Assembly (NCBI GenBank): GCA_009917445.1
Contig: QZEE01000012.1
Span: 41,163-105,162, forward strand
Length of the DNA stretch: 64,000 nt
DNA from: a bacterium D16-76
Lineage (GTDB): Bacteria > Bacillota > Clostridia > Oscillospirales > Acutalibacteraceae
Direction: 5' to 3'
Part shown: piece after piece, positions 1-8,366 of the stretch
Layout of the letters: every line of letters begins with the position of its first letter
How positions within the stretch are numbered: position 1 is the first letter of the stretch
Notes under the pieces: model-generated
Database searches by the model: none
What the model was told of the DNA's origin: nothing
Seen by the model: only the letters and a program-made list of their open reading frames with translations
Position numbers and translations under genes: made by a program

Positions 1-1226
1 ACCCGCAGGCTGGCCATTTTTTCGGCGGCCTTGTCCCGGCAGGCGGTTACCACCGCTTTCAGTTCCCCGTCCACGGCTTCTTCTGCGTGGGCGTCGCTTA
101 CCACGCCGCCAAAATACTTGTTGCTCATGGAGATGGTGCGGTTTACCAGGTTGCCCAGTACGTTTGCCAGGTCGGTGTTGGTGCGCTCTGTCACCAGCTC
201 CCAGGTAAGGTTGCCGTCGTTGTCATAGGGCATCTCGTGCAGGACAAAATACCGCACCGCGTCCACGCCGAAAACCTCTACCAGCTGGTCGGCGTAAATA
301 GTGTTGCCCTTTGACTTGCTCATTTTGCCGCCGCCCATCAGCAGCCAGGGGTGGCCAAACACCTGCCTGGGCAGGGGCAGGCCCAGGGCCATCAGGAAGA
401 TAGGCCAGTAAATGGTATGGAACCGGATGATATCCTTGCCAATCAAATGCAGGTCGGCGGGCCATAGGGCGCCCATCTTTTCCTCAGACTGCCCGCCGCA
501 GTGGTAGCCGATGCCCGTAATATAGTTGGTCAAAGCGTCCAGCCACACATATACCACGTGCTTAGGGTCAAATTCCACCGGTATGCCCCAGCTGAAGGAG
601 GTGCGGGACACGCACAAATCCTGCAGGCCCGGCAGCAGGAAGTTATTCATCATCTCGTTTTTCCGGGACACAGGCTGGATAAACTCCGGGTGGCTGTTGA
701 TATGGTCGATCAGCCGCTGGGCATACTTGCTCATCCGGAAGAAATAGGCCTCCTCCTGGGCGGGGTGGACTTCCCGGCCGCAGTCGGGGCACTTGCCGTC
801 CACCAGCTGGCTTTCGGTAAAGAAGGACTCGCAGTCGGTGCAGTAAAGCCCTTCATAAGCGCCCTTGTAGATGTCCCCCTGGTCGTAAAGCTTCTTGAAG
901 ATTTTCTGGACTTCCTTCTCGTGGTACCCATCTGTAGTGCGGATGAAATAGTCATAAGACACATCCATCAAATCAAACTGCCCCTTAATAACAGCGGCCA
1001 CCTTATCCACATACTCCTTGGGGGTGACGCCTGCGGCGGCGGCCTTCAGCTCGTTTTTCTGGCCGTGCTCGTCGGTGCCGGTCTGGAACCACACATCGTA
1101 CCCTTCCAGCCGCTTAAAGCGGGCAATGGCGTCTGCCAGCACGATTTCATATACATTGCCGATATGGGGCTTGCCCGAGGTATAGGCAATGGCGGTCGTC
1201 AAATAATATTTGCCTTTGTTTTCCAT
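1..1226 (-). CDS. metG: Methionyl-tRNA synthetase, 5' part (C-terminus outside window)
   Basis: Charges tRNA-Met with methionine in the cytosol. About 408 residues are visible, read leftward from an ATG at 1226; the gene runs off the left edge, so the anticodon-binding and any C-terminal dimerisation domain are not seen. The N-terminus reads MENKGKYYLTTAIAYTSGKP followed by HIGN, the class I HIGH signature. A zinc-knuckle insertion with two CxxC pairs (CTDC, CPDC) follows near residue 130-150, and the KMSKS signature is present as KMSKSKGN near residue 300. A purine-rich AAAGGCTGGG lies just upstream of the start. It follows a small membrane-protein gene 77 bases upstream and probably shares its promoter. 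Confidence 0.95.
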   Translation of the reverse strand, partial: MENKGKYYLTTAIAYTSGKPHIGNVYEIVLADAIARFKRLEGYDVWFQTGTDEHGQKNELKAAAAGVTPKEYVDKVAAVIKGQFDLMDVSYDYFIRTTDGYHEKEVQKIFKKLYDQGDIYKGAYEGLYCTDCESFFTESQLVDGKCPDCGREVHPAQEEAYFFRMSKYAQRLIDHINSHPEFIQPVSRKNEMMNNFLLPGLQDLCVSRTSFSWGIPVEFDPKHVVYVWLDALTNYITGIGYHCGGQSEEKMGALWPADLHLIGKDIIRFHTIYWPIFLMALGLPLPRQVFGHPWLLMGGGKMSKSKGNTIYADQLVEVFGVDAVRYFVLHEMPYDNDGNLTWELVTERTNTDLANVLGNLVNRTISMSNKYFGGVVSDAHAEEAVDGELKAVVTACRDKAAEKMASLR

Positions 1227-1303
1227 ATTGGTAAATTTTCCCAGCCTTTCAGCTTTTATATTTTATTTTAAACCCGGCTCTTTCCCTGCCGGTCCAGGGC
1301 CCT

Positions 1304-1411
1304 TCAGCGGAAAATAAGGGCGGAGAGCACGGAGGCCGCCATGAGCAGGGCCAGTGCCGCCGCCGTAATGCGCACAAACAGCTTACGGCGCCTGTCGTTA
1401 TAGCCCTTCAT
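1304..1411 (-). CDS. 35-residue single-span membrane peptide (Prli42-like)
   Basis: A short reading frame, ATG at 1411 and TGA at 1304-1306, encoding a basic N-terminus (MKGYNDRRRKLFVR) and one hydrophobic segment (residues 14-33) with a short charged end. GGGGGATGG stands six bases before the ATG and a good promoter sits 40 bases further upstream, so it is likely translated. Size and shape (lysine/arginine-rich head, single membrane helix) match the tiny Prli42-type stressosome anchor peptides found in many Firmicutes, but the sequence is too short for a firm assignment. It lies directly upstream of metG and is probably cotranscribed with it. Confidence 0.6.
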   Translation of the reverse strand: MKGYNDRRRKLFVRITAAALALLMAASVLSALIFR

Positions 1412-1452
1412 GATCCATCCCCCTTTCCATACGTTTTTTGATATACCTGTTT

Positions 1453-1481
1453 AGTTTAGCACATTTTTCCCCATTTGTAAA
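1453..1481 (-). promoter_or_regulatory. Promoter for the small membrane peptide and metG
   Basis: On the minus strand TTTACA (1481-1476) and TAAACT (1458-1453) are separated by 17 bases, a sigma-A type promoter firing leftward about 40 bases before the 35-residue gene. Confidence 0.65.
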
Positions 1482-1490
1482 CAGCAGGGT

Positions 1491-1519
1491 TTGACTTTGC
1501 CCCCAGAAAGGTTTACAAT
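1491..1519 (+). promoter_or_regulatory. Promoter for the pyridoxal kinase gene
   Basis: TTGACT (1491-1496), 17-base spacer, TACAAT (1514-1519). It is divergent from, and 10 bases away from, the promoter for the metG side. Confidence 0.75.
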
Positions 1520-1597
1520 CTTTAGCAGGGCCAATTTTAAGGAAGCCCACAGGGAAACTTTCGGAAAGAAGAAAAGGCTAAGAAAGAAGGGATGACC

Positions 1598-2461
1598 TTG
1601 CAAATGTACAAAAAAAGCTGTGCCGCCGTCCACGACATCTCCGGCTTTGGCAAATGCTCTCTCACGGTGGCGCTGCCGGTGCTTTCCGCCTGCGGGGTAG
1701 AGGCCTCGGCCCTGCCCACGGCGGTGCTCTCTACCCATACCGGCGGCTTTACCGGCTTTACTTACCGGGACCTTACCGATGACCTGCTGCCCATAGCCCG
1801 CCACTGGAAAAGCGTGGGGGCGGGCTTTGGCTCGGTGTACACGGGCTTTTTGGGCAGCGGGAAGCAGATTGGCATGGTGGAGGAGATTATCGCCATGTTC
1901 CGCACGCCCCAGACCCTGGTGCTGGTAGACCCGGTCATGGGCGACGATGGCAAGCTCTACAGCACCTATACCCCCGAAATGGCCGACGGCATGGCCCGCC
2001 TGTGCCGGGGCGCCGACGTAGTGGCCCCCAACATGACAGAGGCCAGCCATATCCTGGGCATACCCTACCACCCGGGCCCTTATACAGAGGGCTTTTTGCG
2101 TGAGGTGCTGCAAGGCCTGTGCGCTTTGGGGCCCACTATGGCGGTACTGACCGGGGCCTGCCTGGACGATAAGCAGCTGGGCGCCGCCTGCTACGACGCC
2201 CGCACCGGCGAGATGCATTTATCCTTAAAAGAGCGTGTGCCCGGCTACTTCCACGGCACCGGCGACCTGTTTGCCTCGGCGCTGCTGGGGGGCCTTTTGT
2301 GCGGCATGGCCCTGCCCCAAGCCTGCGGCGTGGCCGTGGAGTTTGTCCACAAGACCATTGTCACCACCGCCCAAAGCGGCGCGGACAGGCGCTTCGGCCC
2401 GAAATTTGAGGGCCATTTGGCGTGGCTGAGCCAGGTTATGGCCGAAGCCTCTAAAAAGTAA
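1598..2461 (+). CDS. pdxY: Pyridoxamine/pyridoxal kinase
   Basis: Phosphorylates pyridoxal or pyridoxamine to feed pyridoxal-5'-phosphate salvage. A ribokinase-fold protein of about 287 residues, normal for PdxK/PdxY. Visible family marks are the N-terminal AAVHDISGFGKCSL, the DPVMGDDGKLY segment near residue 110, and the catalytic GTGD in YFHGTGDLFASAL near residue 220. The start is uncertain: AGAAGGG at 1585-1591 sits 6 bases before TTG 1598 and 12 before ATG 1604, and directly abuts an ATG at 1592; TTG 1598 has the best spacing. It is transcribed alone from the promoter at 1491-1519. Confidence 0.9.
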   Translation: MQMYKKSCAAVHDISGFGKCSLTVALPVLSACGVEASALPTAVLSTHTGGFTGFTYRDLTDDLLPIARHWKSVGAGFGSVYTGFLGSGKQIGMVEEIIAMFRTPQTLVLVDPVMGDDGKLYSTYTPEMADGMARLCRGADVVAPNMTEASHILGIPYHPGPYTEGFLREVLQGLCALGPTMAVLTGACLDDKQLGAACYDARTGEMHLSLKERVPGYFHGTGDLFASALLGGLLCGMALPQACGVAVEFVHKTIVTTAQSGADRRFGPKFEGHLAWLSQVMAEASKK

Positions 2462-2466
2462 CAGAA

Positions 2467-2565
2467 CGGTTACAAACAGCGTTTTTGCTGTGCTTTTGCC
2501 CGTGTTTTTACGAAAAAGTGTTGTTTTGTAAACGGTTTGTAATCTTGTAACGGTTTTGTCATTTT
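2467..2565 (-). repeat. Dispersed intergenic repeat R4, minus-oriented copy
   Basis: Read on the minus strand, this segment shares the core GTTTACAAAACARCACTTTT and its flanks (GTTACAAG before, GTRAAAAC after) with a plus-oriented copy at 59673-59755. It fills most of the 324-base gap between the kinase gene and the paaK operon promoter. No gene is seen here. Confidence 0.55.
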
Positions 2566-2688
2566 TGCGTTTTGCGGGTTGTAGAGAGGCTTTTGGGGCG
2601 GAAAGGCTGGGGGGGCCTGCGATGTTTCTGGTTCCGGGGCCTGTGCTGGGGCGCACCCTAAAAGGCTGCGGGTTTGGCGGGATTTTTG

Positions 2689-2717
2689 TTGCAATTTCAC
2701 AATATATACGGTACAAT
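2689..2717 (+). promoter_or_regulatory. Promoter of the paaK-iorAB operon
   Basis: TTGCAA (2689-2694), 17-base spacer, TACAAT (2712-2717), about 70 bases before the first paaK start codon. Confidence 0.75.
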
Positions 2718-2785
2718 AAAAGAGGAAAAGCCCCCCGCGCCCTGGGCCGATGGGTGGCTACTCAACGGGAAAGGAAGGGAGAACG

Positions 2786-4105
2786 GTGGGGGTCAGGTAC
2801 TTTCAAAAAGACATAGAGACCATGCCGCGGGCCCAGCTGGAAGCCTTGCAGCTGGAACGCCTGCGCCGCATGGTGGACTACTGCTATAACAACGTGCCCT
2901 TTTACCACAAAAGGCTGGGGGAGGCGGGCATCGAAGGGGGCGGCAAAATCAAGGCCCTGAGCGATGTGCAGTACATCCCCTTTACCACGAAGGACGACAT
3001 ACGGGACAACTACCCCTTTGGCATGATGGCGGTACCCATGAAGGACATCGTGCGGATACACGCAAGCTCGGGCACCACGGGCAAGCCCACGGTGGGGGTG
3101 TACACCCAGGGGGACATTGACCAGTGGGCCCAGTACATGGCCCGGGTGGTAACGGCCGCCGGGGTAACGGCAGAGGACATCATCCAGATCTCGTTTGGAT
3201 ACGGGCTGTTTACGGGGGCGCTGGGGCTGCACTTTGGCCTGGAGAAGATCGGGGCCACGGTGATACCGGCGTCCAGCGGGAATTCGGAAAAACAGTTGAT
3301 GATGCTGCGGGATTTTGGGGTGACGGGCCTGGTGGCCACGCCCTCTTACGCCTTGTACCTGGGTGAGCTGGTGCGGGAAAGCGGCTACCCGCAAGAGGCC
3401 TATGCCAAGCTGCGCCACGGCATCCTGGGCAGCGAGGGCTGCACGGAGGAAATGCGCAGGCGGATCGAAGAAAGCCTGGGCGTCACGGTGACCGACAACT
3501 ACGGCATGACCGAGCTGCAGGGCCCCGGGGTCTCTGGGGAGTGCACGGAGCGCTGCGGCCTGCATTTTAACGAAGACGGCTTTTTGCCGGAGGTCATAGA
3601 CCCGGACACCCTGCAGCCCAAAGGCCGGGGCGAGGCCGGGGAGCTGGTGGTGACCACCCTAACAAGGCAGGGCATGCCGGTGCTGCGGTACCGCACAAAA
3701 GACATCACCCGCCTGCACTACGAGCCCTGCGCCTGCGGGCGCACCCATGCCCGCATGGAAAAGGTCATGGGCCGCACGGACGACATGCTGATCATCAAGG
3801 GGGTAAACGTGTTCCCGTCACAGATTGAAAGCGTGCTGGTGGGCATGGACAACGTAGGCCCCCACTACCAGCTGGTAGTCACCCGGAAAAATTACCTGGA
3901 CCGCCTGGAAGTCAAGGTTGAGCTGACCGACAGCTCGCTGCTGGAAAGCTTTGGGGAATTGCAGGGCCTGCAAAAGCGCATACACGACAAGCTCCGCAGC
4001 GTTCTGGGCCTGGAAACCAAAGTCACCCTGGTAGAACCCAAAAGCTTAGAACGCTTCCAAGGCAAAGCCAAACGCGTGCAAGACCTGCGAAACACCAAAA
4101 ATTGA
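2786..4105 (+). CDS. paaK: Phenylacetate-CoA ligase family protein (first copy)
   Basis: Adenylate-forming ligase predicted to interconvert an arylacetate plus CoA and the aryl-acetyl-CoA. About 439 residues, normal for PaaK. The P-loop-like SSGTTGKP is at about residues 94-101; DNYGMTELQGPG and YRTKDITRLHYEPCACGRTH follow in the usual order, and the C-terminal domain carries GRTDDMLIIKGVNVFPSQIE. The start is GTG 2786, placed 3 residues before the RYFQKDIETMP opening that aligns with the second copy, with AGGAAGGGAG upstream. It lies directly upstream of iorA-iorB and is paralogous to the gene at 6556, which points to a role in handling the acyl-CoA made by IorAB. The exact acid (phenyl-, indole- or hydroxyphenylacetate) cannot be read from sequence. 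Confidence 0.92.
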   Translation: MGVRYFQKDIETMPRAQLEALQLERLRRMVDYCYNNVPFYHKRLGEAGIEGGGKIKALSDVQYIPFTTKDDIRDNYPFGMMAVPMKDIVRIHASSGTTGKPTVGVYTQGDIDQWAQYMARVVTAAGVTAEDIIQISFGYGLFTGALGLHFGLEKIGATVIPASSGNSEKQLMMLRDFGVTGLVATPSYALYLGELVRESGYPQEAYAKLRHGILGSEGCTEEMRRRIEESLGVTVTDNYGMTELQGPGVSGECTERCGLHFNEDGFLPEVIDPDTLQPKGRGEAGELVVTTLTRQGMPVLRYRTKDITRLHYEPCACGRTHARMEKVMGRTDDMLIIKGVNVFPSQIESVLVGMDNVGPHYQLVVTRKNYLDRLEVKVELTDSSLLESFGELQGLQKRIHDKLRSVLGLETKVTLVEPKSLERFQGKAKRVQDLRNTKN

Positions 4106-4140
4106 CCGCCACGCCCGCCGGCAAAGTTTTTTGAAGATTC

Positions 4141-4172
4141 TTAAGGGGCTTTTTTCCAAAAAAGCCCCTTAA
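4141..4172 (+). terminator. Long palindrome between paaK and iorA
   Basis: A near-perfect 32-base palindrome (15-base arms TTAAGGGGCTTTTTT and its complement around a CC centre) sits 36 bases after the paaK stop. It could act as an intrinsic terminator or attenuator inside the operon. It is followed by CCGCCGGAGGC, the tail motif of the R1 repeat family, so it may be a degenerate repeat copy. Confidence 0.5.
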
Positions 4173-4216
4173 GCCGCCGGAGGCAAAAAAGCGGACATTA
4201 AGGAAAGGATGGGAAA

Positions 4217-5941
4217 ATGAAAGAGCTTTTGTTGGGAAATGAAGCGGTAGCCCGGGGCCTGTTTGAAGCGGGGGTGCGGGTGGTGTCCAGCTACCCGGGG
4301 ACGCCCAGTACGGAAATCACCGAAGCGGCGGCGAAGTTTCCGGAAATAAACTGCGAGTGGGCCCCCAATGAAAAGGTGGCGGCCGAGGTAGCCGCCGGGG
4401 CGTCCATAGGGGGGGCCAGGAGCTTCTGCGCCATGAAGCATGTGGGCCTAAACGTGGCGGCGGACCCGGTGTTCACCATGAGCTATATTGGCGTGAACGG
4501 GGGCATGGTGCTGGCCGTGGCCGACGACCCGGGCATGCATTCCTCCCAGAACGAACAGGATTCGCGGAATTACGCCCGGGCGGCCAAGCTGCCTATGCTG
4601 GAGCCCGCCGATGCCGGGGAGTGCCGGGATTTTACCAAGCTTGCTTACGGGCTTTCGGAGGAATTCGACACGCCGGTGGTTTTGCGGCTTACTACACGCA
4701 TCGCCCACGCCAGGGGCGTGGTGGACTGCGGGGAGCGGGTAGAAGCCCCTTTAAAGGATTACCAGAAGGACGCCGCTAAAAACGTGATGCTGCCCGCCTT
4801 TGCCCGGCCCAAGCACGGCAAGGTGGAGGAACGCACCCGGGCCCTGGTACAGTGGGCAGAGGGGTGCGAGGTCAACCGGATTGAGAATAACGGCAAGAAG
4901 ACGGGGGTCATCTGCGCCGGGGCGGTGTACCAGTATGCCAGGGAAGCCCTGGGGGACAGCGTCAACTACCTGAAGCTGGGGCTGGTGTGGCCCCTGCCGG
5001 AGAAGCTCATCTTAAACTTTGCGGCCCTGTGCGATACGGTCTATGTGGCCGAGGAGCTGGACGATTTCATCGAACAGCACTGCAAGGCCCTGGGGGTAAA
5101 GGCTGTGGGCAAAGAGCTCTTCCCCCGGTGTGGCGAGCTTTCCCAGCGGCTGATACGGAAGCTGGTGGCAGGGGAGGAGCTGCCCGCCCAGGAACTTTTG
5201 GAGCCTTTGCCGGTGCGGCCCCCTGTCATGTGCTGCGGGTGCCCGCACCGGGGGCTGTTCTACGCCTTGAAGCGGGCGGGGGTGTTTGTCAGCGGGGACA
5301 TTGGCTGCTATACCCTGGGGGCTTCGGCGCCCCTTTCGGCTATGGATGCCTGTATCTGCATGGGGGCCTCGGTGTCGGCGCTGCACGGGTTTAACAAGGC
5401 CCGGGAGGGCCAATGGGCCCAGAAAGCCGTGGCGGTGATCGGGGATTCTACCTTTATCCACTCGGGCATTACCAGCCTTATCGACATCGCCTACAACCGC
5501 ACCGACTCTACGGTGATTATCTTAGACAACTCCATTACCGGCATGACGGGCCACCAGCAGAACCCCTCTACCGGGTACAACATCTACAACGAGCCCGCCC
5601 AGGCTGTGGATTTGGAGGCGCTGTGCCGGGCTGTGGGCATACATAGGGTGCGGGTGGTAGACCCCTATGACTTGAAAGGGACCCAGCAGGCCTTAGCGGA
5701 AGAGCTGGCGGCAAAGGAGCCTTCGGTCCTTATCAGCCGCAGGCCCTGCGCGCTGCTGAAATCGGTAAAGCACAAGGCCCCCCTGGCGGTGGACCCGGAA
5801 AAATGCGTGGGCTGCAAAAGCTGCATGGGCATTGGGTGCCCGGCTGTTTCCATGCGGGAGGGCCGGGCCGTAATAGACGCCACCCAGTGCGTGGGCTGCG
5901 GCGTGTGTGCCGCCCTGTGCGGGAAAGGAGCAATGGCATGA
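4217..5941 (+). CDS. iorA: Indolepyruvate ferredoxin oxidoreductase, alpha subunit
   Basis: With IorB, oxidatively decarboxylates arylpyruvates (from Trp, Phe, Tyr transamination) to aryl-acetyl-CoA, CO2 and reduced ferredoxin. 574 residues. The N-terminal pyruvate-oxidoreductase domain starts LLGNEAVARGL and contains SSYPGTPSTE. A TPP-binding domain follows, with GDIGCYTLG near residue 360 and GDSTFIHSG near 410. The last 50 residues hold two 4Fe-4S clusters (CVGCKSCMGIGCP and CVGCGVCAALC). GGAAAGG precedes the ATG. The stop overlaps the iorB start (ATGA). The enzyme is oxygen-sensitive and implies an anaerobic host. Confidence 0.96.
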   Translation: MKELLLGNEAVARGLFEAGVRVVSSYPGTPSTEITEAAAKFPEINCEWAPNEKVAAEVAAGASIGGARSFCAMKHVGLNVAADPVFTMSYIGVNGGMVLAVADDPGMHSSQNEQDSRNYARAAKLPMLEPADAGECRDFTKLAYGLSEEFDTPVVLRLTTRIAHARGVVDCGERVEAPLKDYQKDAAKNVMLPAFARPKHGKVEERTRALVQWAEGCEVNRIENNGKKTGVICAGAVYQYAREALGDSVNYLKLGLVWPLPEKLILNFAALCDTVYVAEELDDFIEQHCKALGVKAVGKELFPRCGELSQRLIRKLVAGEELPAQELLEPLPVRPPVMCCGCPHRGLFYALKRAGVFVSGDIGCYTLGASAPLSAMDACICMGASVSALHGFNKAREGQWAQKAVAVIGDSTFIHSGITSLIDIAYNRTDSTVIILDNSITGMTGHQQNPSTGYNIYNEPAQAVDLEALCRAVGIHRVRVVDPYDLKGTQQALAEELAAKEPSVLISRRPCALLKSVKHKAPLAVDPEKCVGCKSCMGIGCPAVSMREGRAVIDATQCVGCGVCAALCGKGAMA

Positions 5942-6510
5942 GCGTGAAAAGTGTGATGATCGTAGGCGTGGGGGGCCAGGGCACCTTGCTTGCCAGCCGG
6001 ATATTAGGGGCCGCCATGCTGGAAAAGGGCTTTGACGTAAAGGTGGGCGAAGTCCACGGCATGAGCCAGAGGGGGGGCTCTGTGGTAACGTATGTGCGCT
6101 ATGGGGAGAAGGTGGCCTCGCCGGTGATCGAGCGGGGGGAGGCGGATGTGCTGCTGGCTTTTGAACAGCTGGAAGCCGCCAGGGCTTTGCCGTATTTGAA
6201 AAGCGGCGGCACGGCGGTAGTCAACACCCAGCAGGTGGACCCCATGCCCGTGGTCACCGGCCAGGCGGTGTACCCCCAAGGGCTTTTGCCGGCCATGAAG
6301 GGGATGGGCGTGGAGGTCTTTGACGTGGACGCCTTGGGGCTGGCGGAAAAGGCTGGGTCCCAAAAGGCGGTAAACGTGGTGCTGATAGGCGCCATGGCCC
6401 GGCGCCTTGAGCCCGATGAAGGGCTGTGGCTGCGGGCGGTAAAGGCCTGCGTGCCGGAAAAGTTCTACGGGCTTAACGAGCGGGCGTTCCGCTTGGGCTT
6501 TGGGGCGTAA
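5938..6510 (+). CDS. iorB: Indolepyruvate ferredoxin oxidoreductase, beta subunit
   Basis: Small gamma-domain subunit of the arylpyruvate oxidoreductase. About 190 residues. The N-terminus has VGVGGQGTLLASRIL, the expected 2-oxoacid oxidoreductase gamma-domain fold, followed by VHGMSQRGGSVVTYVRYG, a hallmark of the family. The start ATG at 5938 overlaps the iorA stop by four bases, so translation is probably coupled. A second paaK gene follows after 45 bases. Confidence 0.95.
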   Translation: MSVKSVMIVGVGGQGTLLASRILGAAMLEKGFDVKVGEVHGMSQRGGSVVTYVRYGEKVASPVIERGEADVLLAFEQLEAARALPYLKSGGTAVVNTQQVDPMPVVTGQAVYPQGLLPAMKGMGVEVFDVDALGLAEKAGSQKAVNVVLIGAMARRLEPDEGLWLRAVKACVPEKFYGLNERAFRLGFGA

Positions 6511-6555
6511 GGGCCTTTGAGCCTGTCAGGAATTTAGAGAAGGGAAGGATGCGTC

Positions 6556-7857
6556 ATGCCAAATTATTTCCAGCCGGATATCGAATGTGCCCCCAGGGAG
6601 AAGCTGCGGGAGATACAGTCCCAGCGGCTTGTAAAGATGGTGAAAAGCTGCTATGAGAACGTGCCCTTTTACAAAAGGAAGTTTGACGCCATGGGCTTGC
6701 AGCCTGGGGACATCCGGTCTATCGATGACATTGTAAAGCTGCCCTTTACTGAAAAGCAGGACCTGCGGGATACGTACCCCTTCGGCCTTTTGGCCGTACC
6801 CAGGGGGGAGCTGGCCCGCATACACGCCAGCAGCGGCACCACGGGCAAGCAGACCGTGGTGGCCTACACCCAAAACGACCTGGACGCCTGGGCCACCGGC
6901 GCGGCCCGGGCCATTGTAGCCGTGGGCGGCAGGCGGGAAGACCTGGTGCACGTGTCTTACGGGTACGGGCTGTTTACCGGGGGCCTGGGCCTGCACGACG
7001 GGGCGGAAAAGCTGGGGGCGGCGGTGATCCCGGTGTCCAGCGGCAACACCAACCGGCAGGTGCAGATTTTGCAGGACTATGGCAGCGACATCCTCTGCTG
7101 TACGCCCAGCTATGCCATGTACATTGGCGAGACGGTGCGGGACAAGGGGATAGACCCCAAAAGCCTGCGGGTGCGCATCGGCATTTTTGGGGCGGAGCCC
7201 TGGACCGAGGAAATGCGCCGGGAGATCGAAAAGTCTTTGGCCATTAAGGCTTACGACATTTACGGCCTTTCGGAGATCGCGGGGCCGGGGGTCTCCTGCG
7301 AGTGCCAGGAACAGGCGGGCATGCATGTGCAGGAGGACTACTTCTACCCGGAGATCATCGACCCGGTGACCGGGGAGGTGCTGCCGGACGGGGCGGAAGG
7401 GGAGCTGGTGTTTACCTGCATCGGCAAGGAGGCCCTGCCCCTGGTGCGGTACCGCACCAGGGACATCTGTTCTTTGACCCACCAGGTGTGCCGGTGCGGC
7501 CGCACCACGGTGCGCATGCAAAAGCCAAAGGGCCGCACGGACGACATGCTCATTATACGGGGCATCAACGTGTTCCCGTCCCAGATTGAAAGCGTGCTGC
7601 TGGATTTGGGCATGGACCCCAACTACCACATGGTGGTGGACCGCAAGAACAACCTGGACACCCTGGAGGTGCAGGTGGAGATGAACAGCCATATGTTCTC
7701 GGACACGGTGCGCAATCTGGAAAGGGTGGGCAAGCGCATCGAGGGCGCGTTGCAGTCTACGCTGAACATTGCGGCCAAGGTCACGCTGCTGGAGCCCAAG
7801 TCCTTGCAGCGGTCGGAGGGCAAGGCCAAGCGGGTAGAGGACCGGCGGAAGTTTTAA
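6556..7857 (+). CDS. paaK: Phenylacetate-CoA ligase family protein (second copy)
   Basis: Second adenylate-forming arylacetate-CoA ligase of the operon, 433 residues. It carries ASSGTTGKQTVVA near residue 95, DIYGLSEIAGPGVSCEC near 235, YRTRDICSLTHQVCRCGRT near 300 and GRTDDMLIIRGINVFPSQIE near 325. The start ATG 6556 has GGGAAGGATG upstream. It is collinear with the first copy over its full length but clearly diverged, so substrate ranges may differ. Operons with iorAB and one or more paaK copies are a known arrangement in anaerobes; the flow could be energy-yielding (acyl-CoA to acid) or activating. Confidence 0.92.
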   Translation: MPNYFQPDIECAPREKLREIQSQRLVKMVKSCYENVPFYKRKFDAMGLQPGDIRSIDDIVKLPFTEKQDLRDTYPFGLLAVPRGELARIHASSGTTGKQTVVAYTQNDLDAWATGAARAIVAVGGRREDLVHVSYGYGLFTGGLGLHDGAEKLGAAVIPVSSGNTNRQVQILQDYGSDILCCTPSYAMYIGETVRDKGIDPKSLRVRIGIFGAEPWTEEMRREIEKSLAIKAYDIYGLSEIAGPGVSCECQEQAGMHVQEDYFYPEIIDPVTGEVLPDGAEGELVFTCIGKEALPLVRYRTRDICSLTHQVCRCGRTTVRMQKPKGRTDDMLIIRGINVFPSQIESVLLDLGMDPNYHMVVDRKNNLDTLEVQVEMNSHMFSDTVRNLERVGKRIEGALQSTLNIAAKVTLLEPKSLQRSEGKAKRVEDRRKF

Positions 7858-7882
7858 TTTCACTTGTTAGGAGGCGGGGCCC

Positions 7883-8338
7883 ATGTGGGTGCGGCAGGCC
7901 CGGCGGGAGGATATCCCGCGGGTGGCGGAGATTTTTGTGTTTGTGCGGCGGGAGAAGTTTTTCCCGGTCTTCCAGTATGAGCCCTATTCCTTTGGGGAGC
8001 TGCAGGTGCTGCCGGTAGCCCGGGAGTATGAGGCGAGCCCCGGGAGGCTTGGGAATGTGCTGGTGTATGACGACGGCATCGTCCGGGGGTTTTTGGAGCT
8101 GGACGGGGAGGAAGTCAAGCACCTGTATGTAGAGCCCTTTTTCCGGGGCCGGGGCATTGGCGCGGCGCTGCTGGAATACGCTGTAAAGGCCCGGGGGGCC
8201 CGGTGGCTGTGGGTGCTGGAAAAGAACCCACAGGCCGTGCGGTTTTATGAGCGGCACGGGTTTGCCCTTACCGGCGAAAAGGAGCGGGAAGAGGGCACAG
8301 AGGAATATTTGCTGCGGATGGAAAAACCCGCGGTGTAA
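7883..8338 (+). CDS. GNAT family N-acetyltransferase
   Basis: A 151-residue acetyl-CoA-dependent acetyltransferase of unknown substrate. The acetyl-CoA-binding motif A is YVEPFFRGRGIGAALLEYA near residue 85-103, followed by NPQAVRFYERHGF, the usual motif B. The start follows AGGAGGCGGGGCCC. It lies 25 bases after the second paaK and 28 before the ACT protein, so it is transcribed with the aryl-acid operon; an aromatic amine or amino acid substrate is possible but not shown. Confidence 0.88.
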   Translation: MWVRQARREDIPRVAEIFVFVRREKFFPVFQYEPYSFGELQVLPVAREYEASPGRLGNVLVYDDGIVRGFLELDGEEVKHLYVEPFFRGRGIGAALLEYAVKARGARWLWVLEKNPQAVRFYERHGFALTGEKEREEGTEEYLLRMEKPAV

Positions 8339-8366
8339 CCAAGATTCTTTTTAAGGAGGAGCGAAT

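Noticed and set aside
501..1271. Long plus-strand frame opposite metG
   Set aside because: It is the antisense of methionyl-tRNA synthetase; the minus-strand frame has HIGH- and KMSKS-type motifs and the plus frame matches nothing.
6526..7863. 445-residue minus-strand frame
   Set aside because: Shadow of the second paaK gene; composition (His, Gln, Pro, Arg rich) is that of antisense frames in GC-rich DNA.
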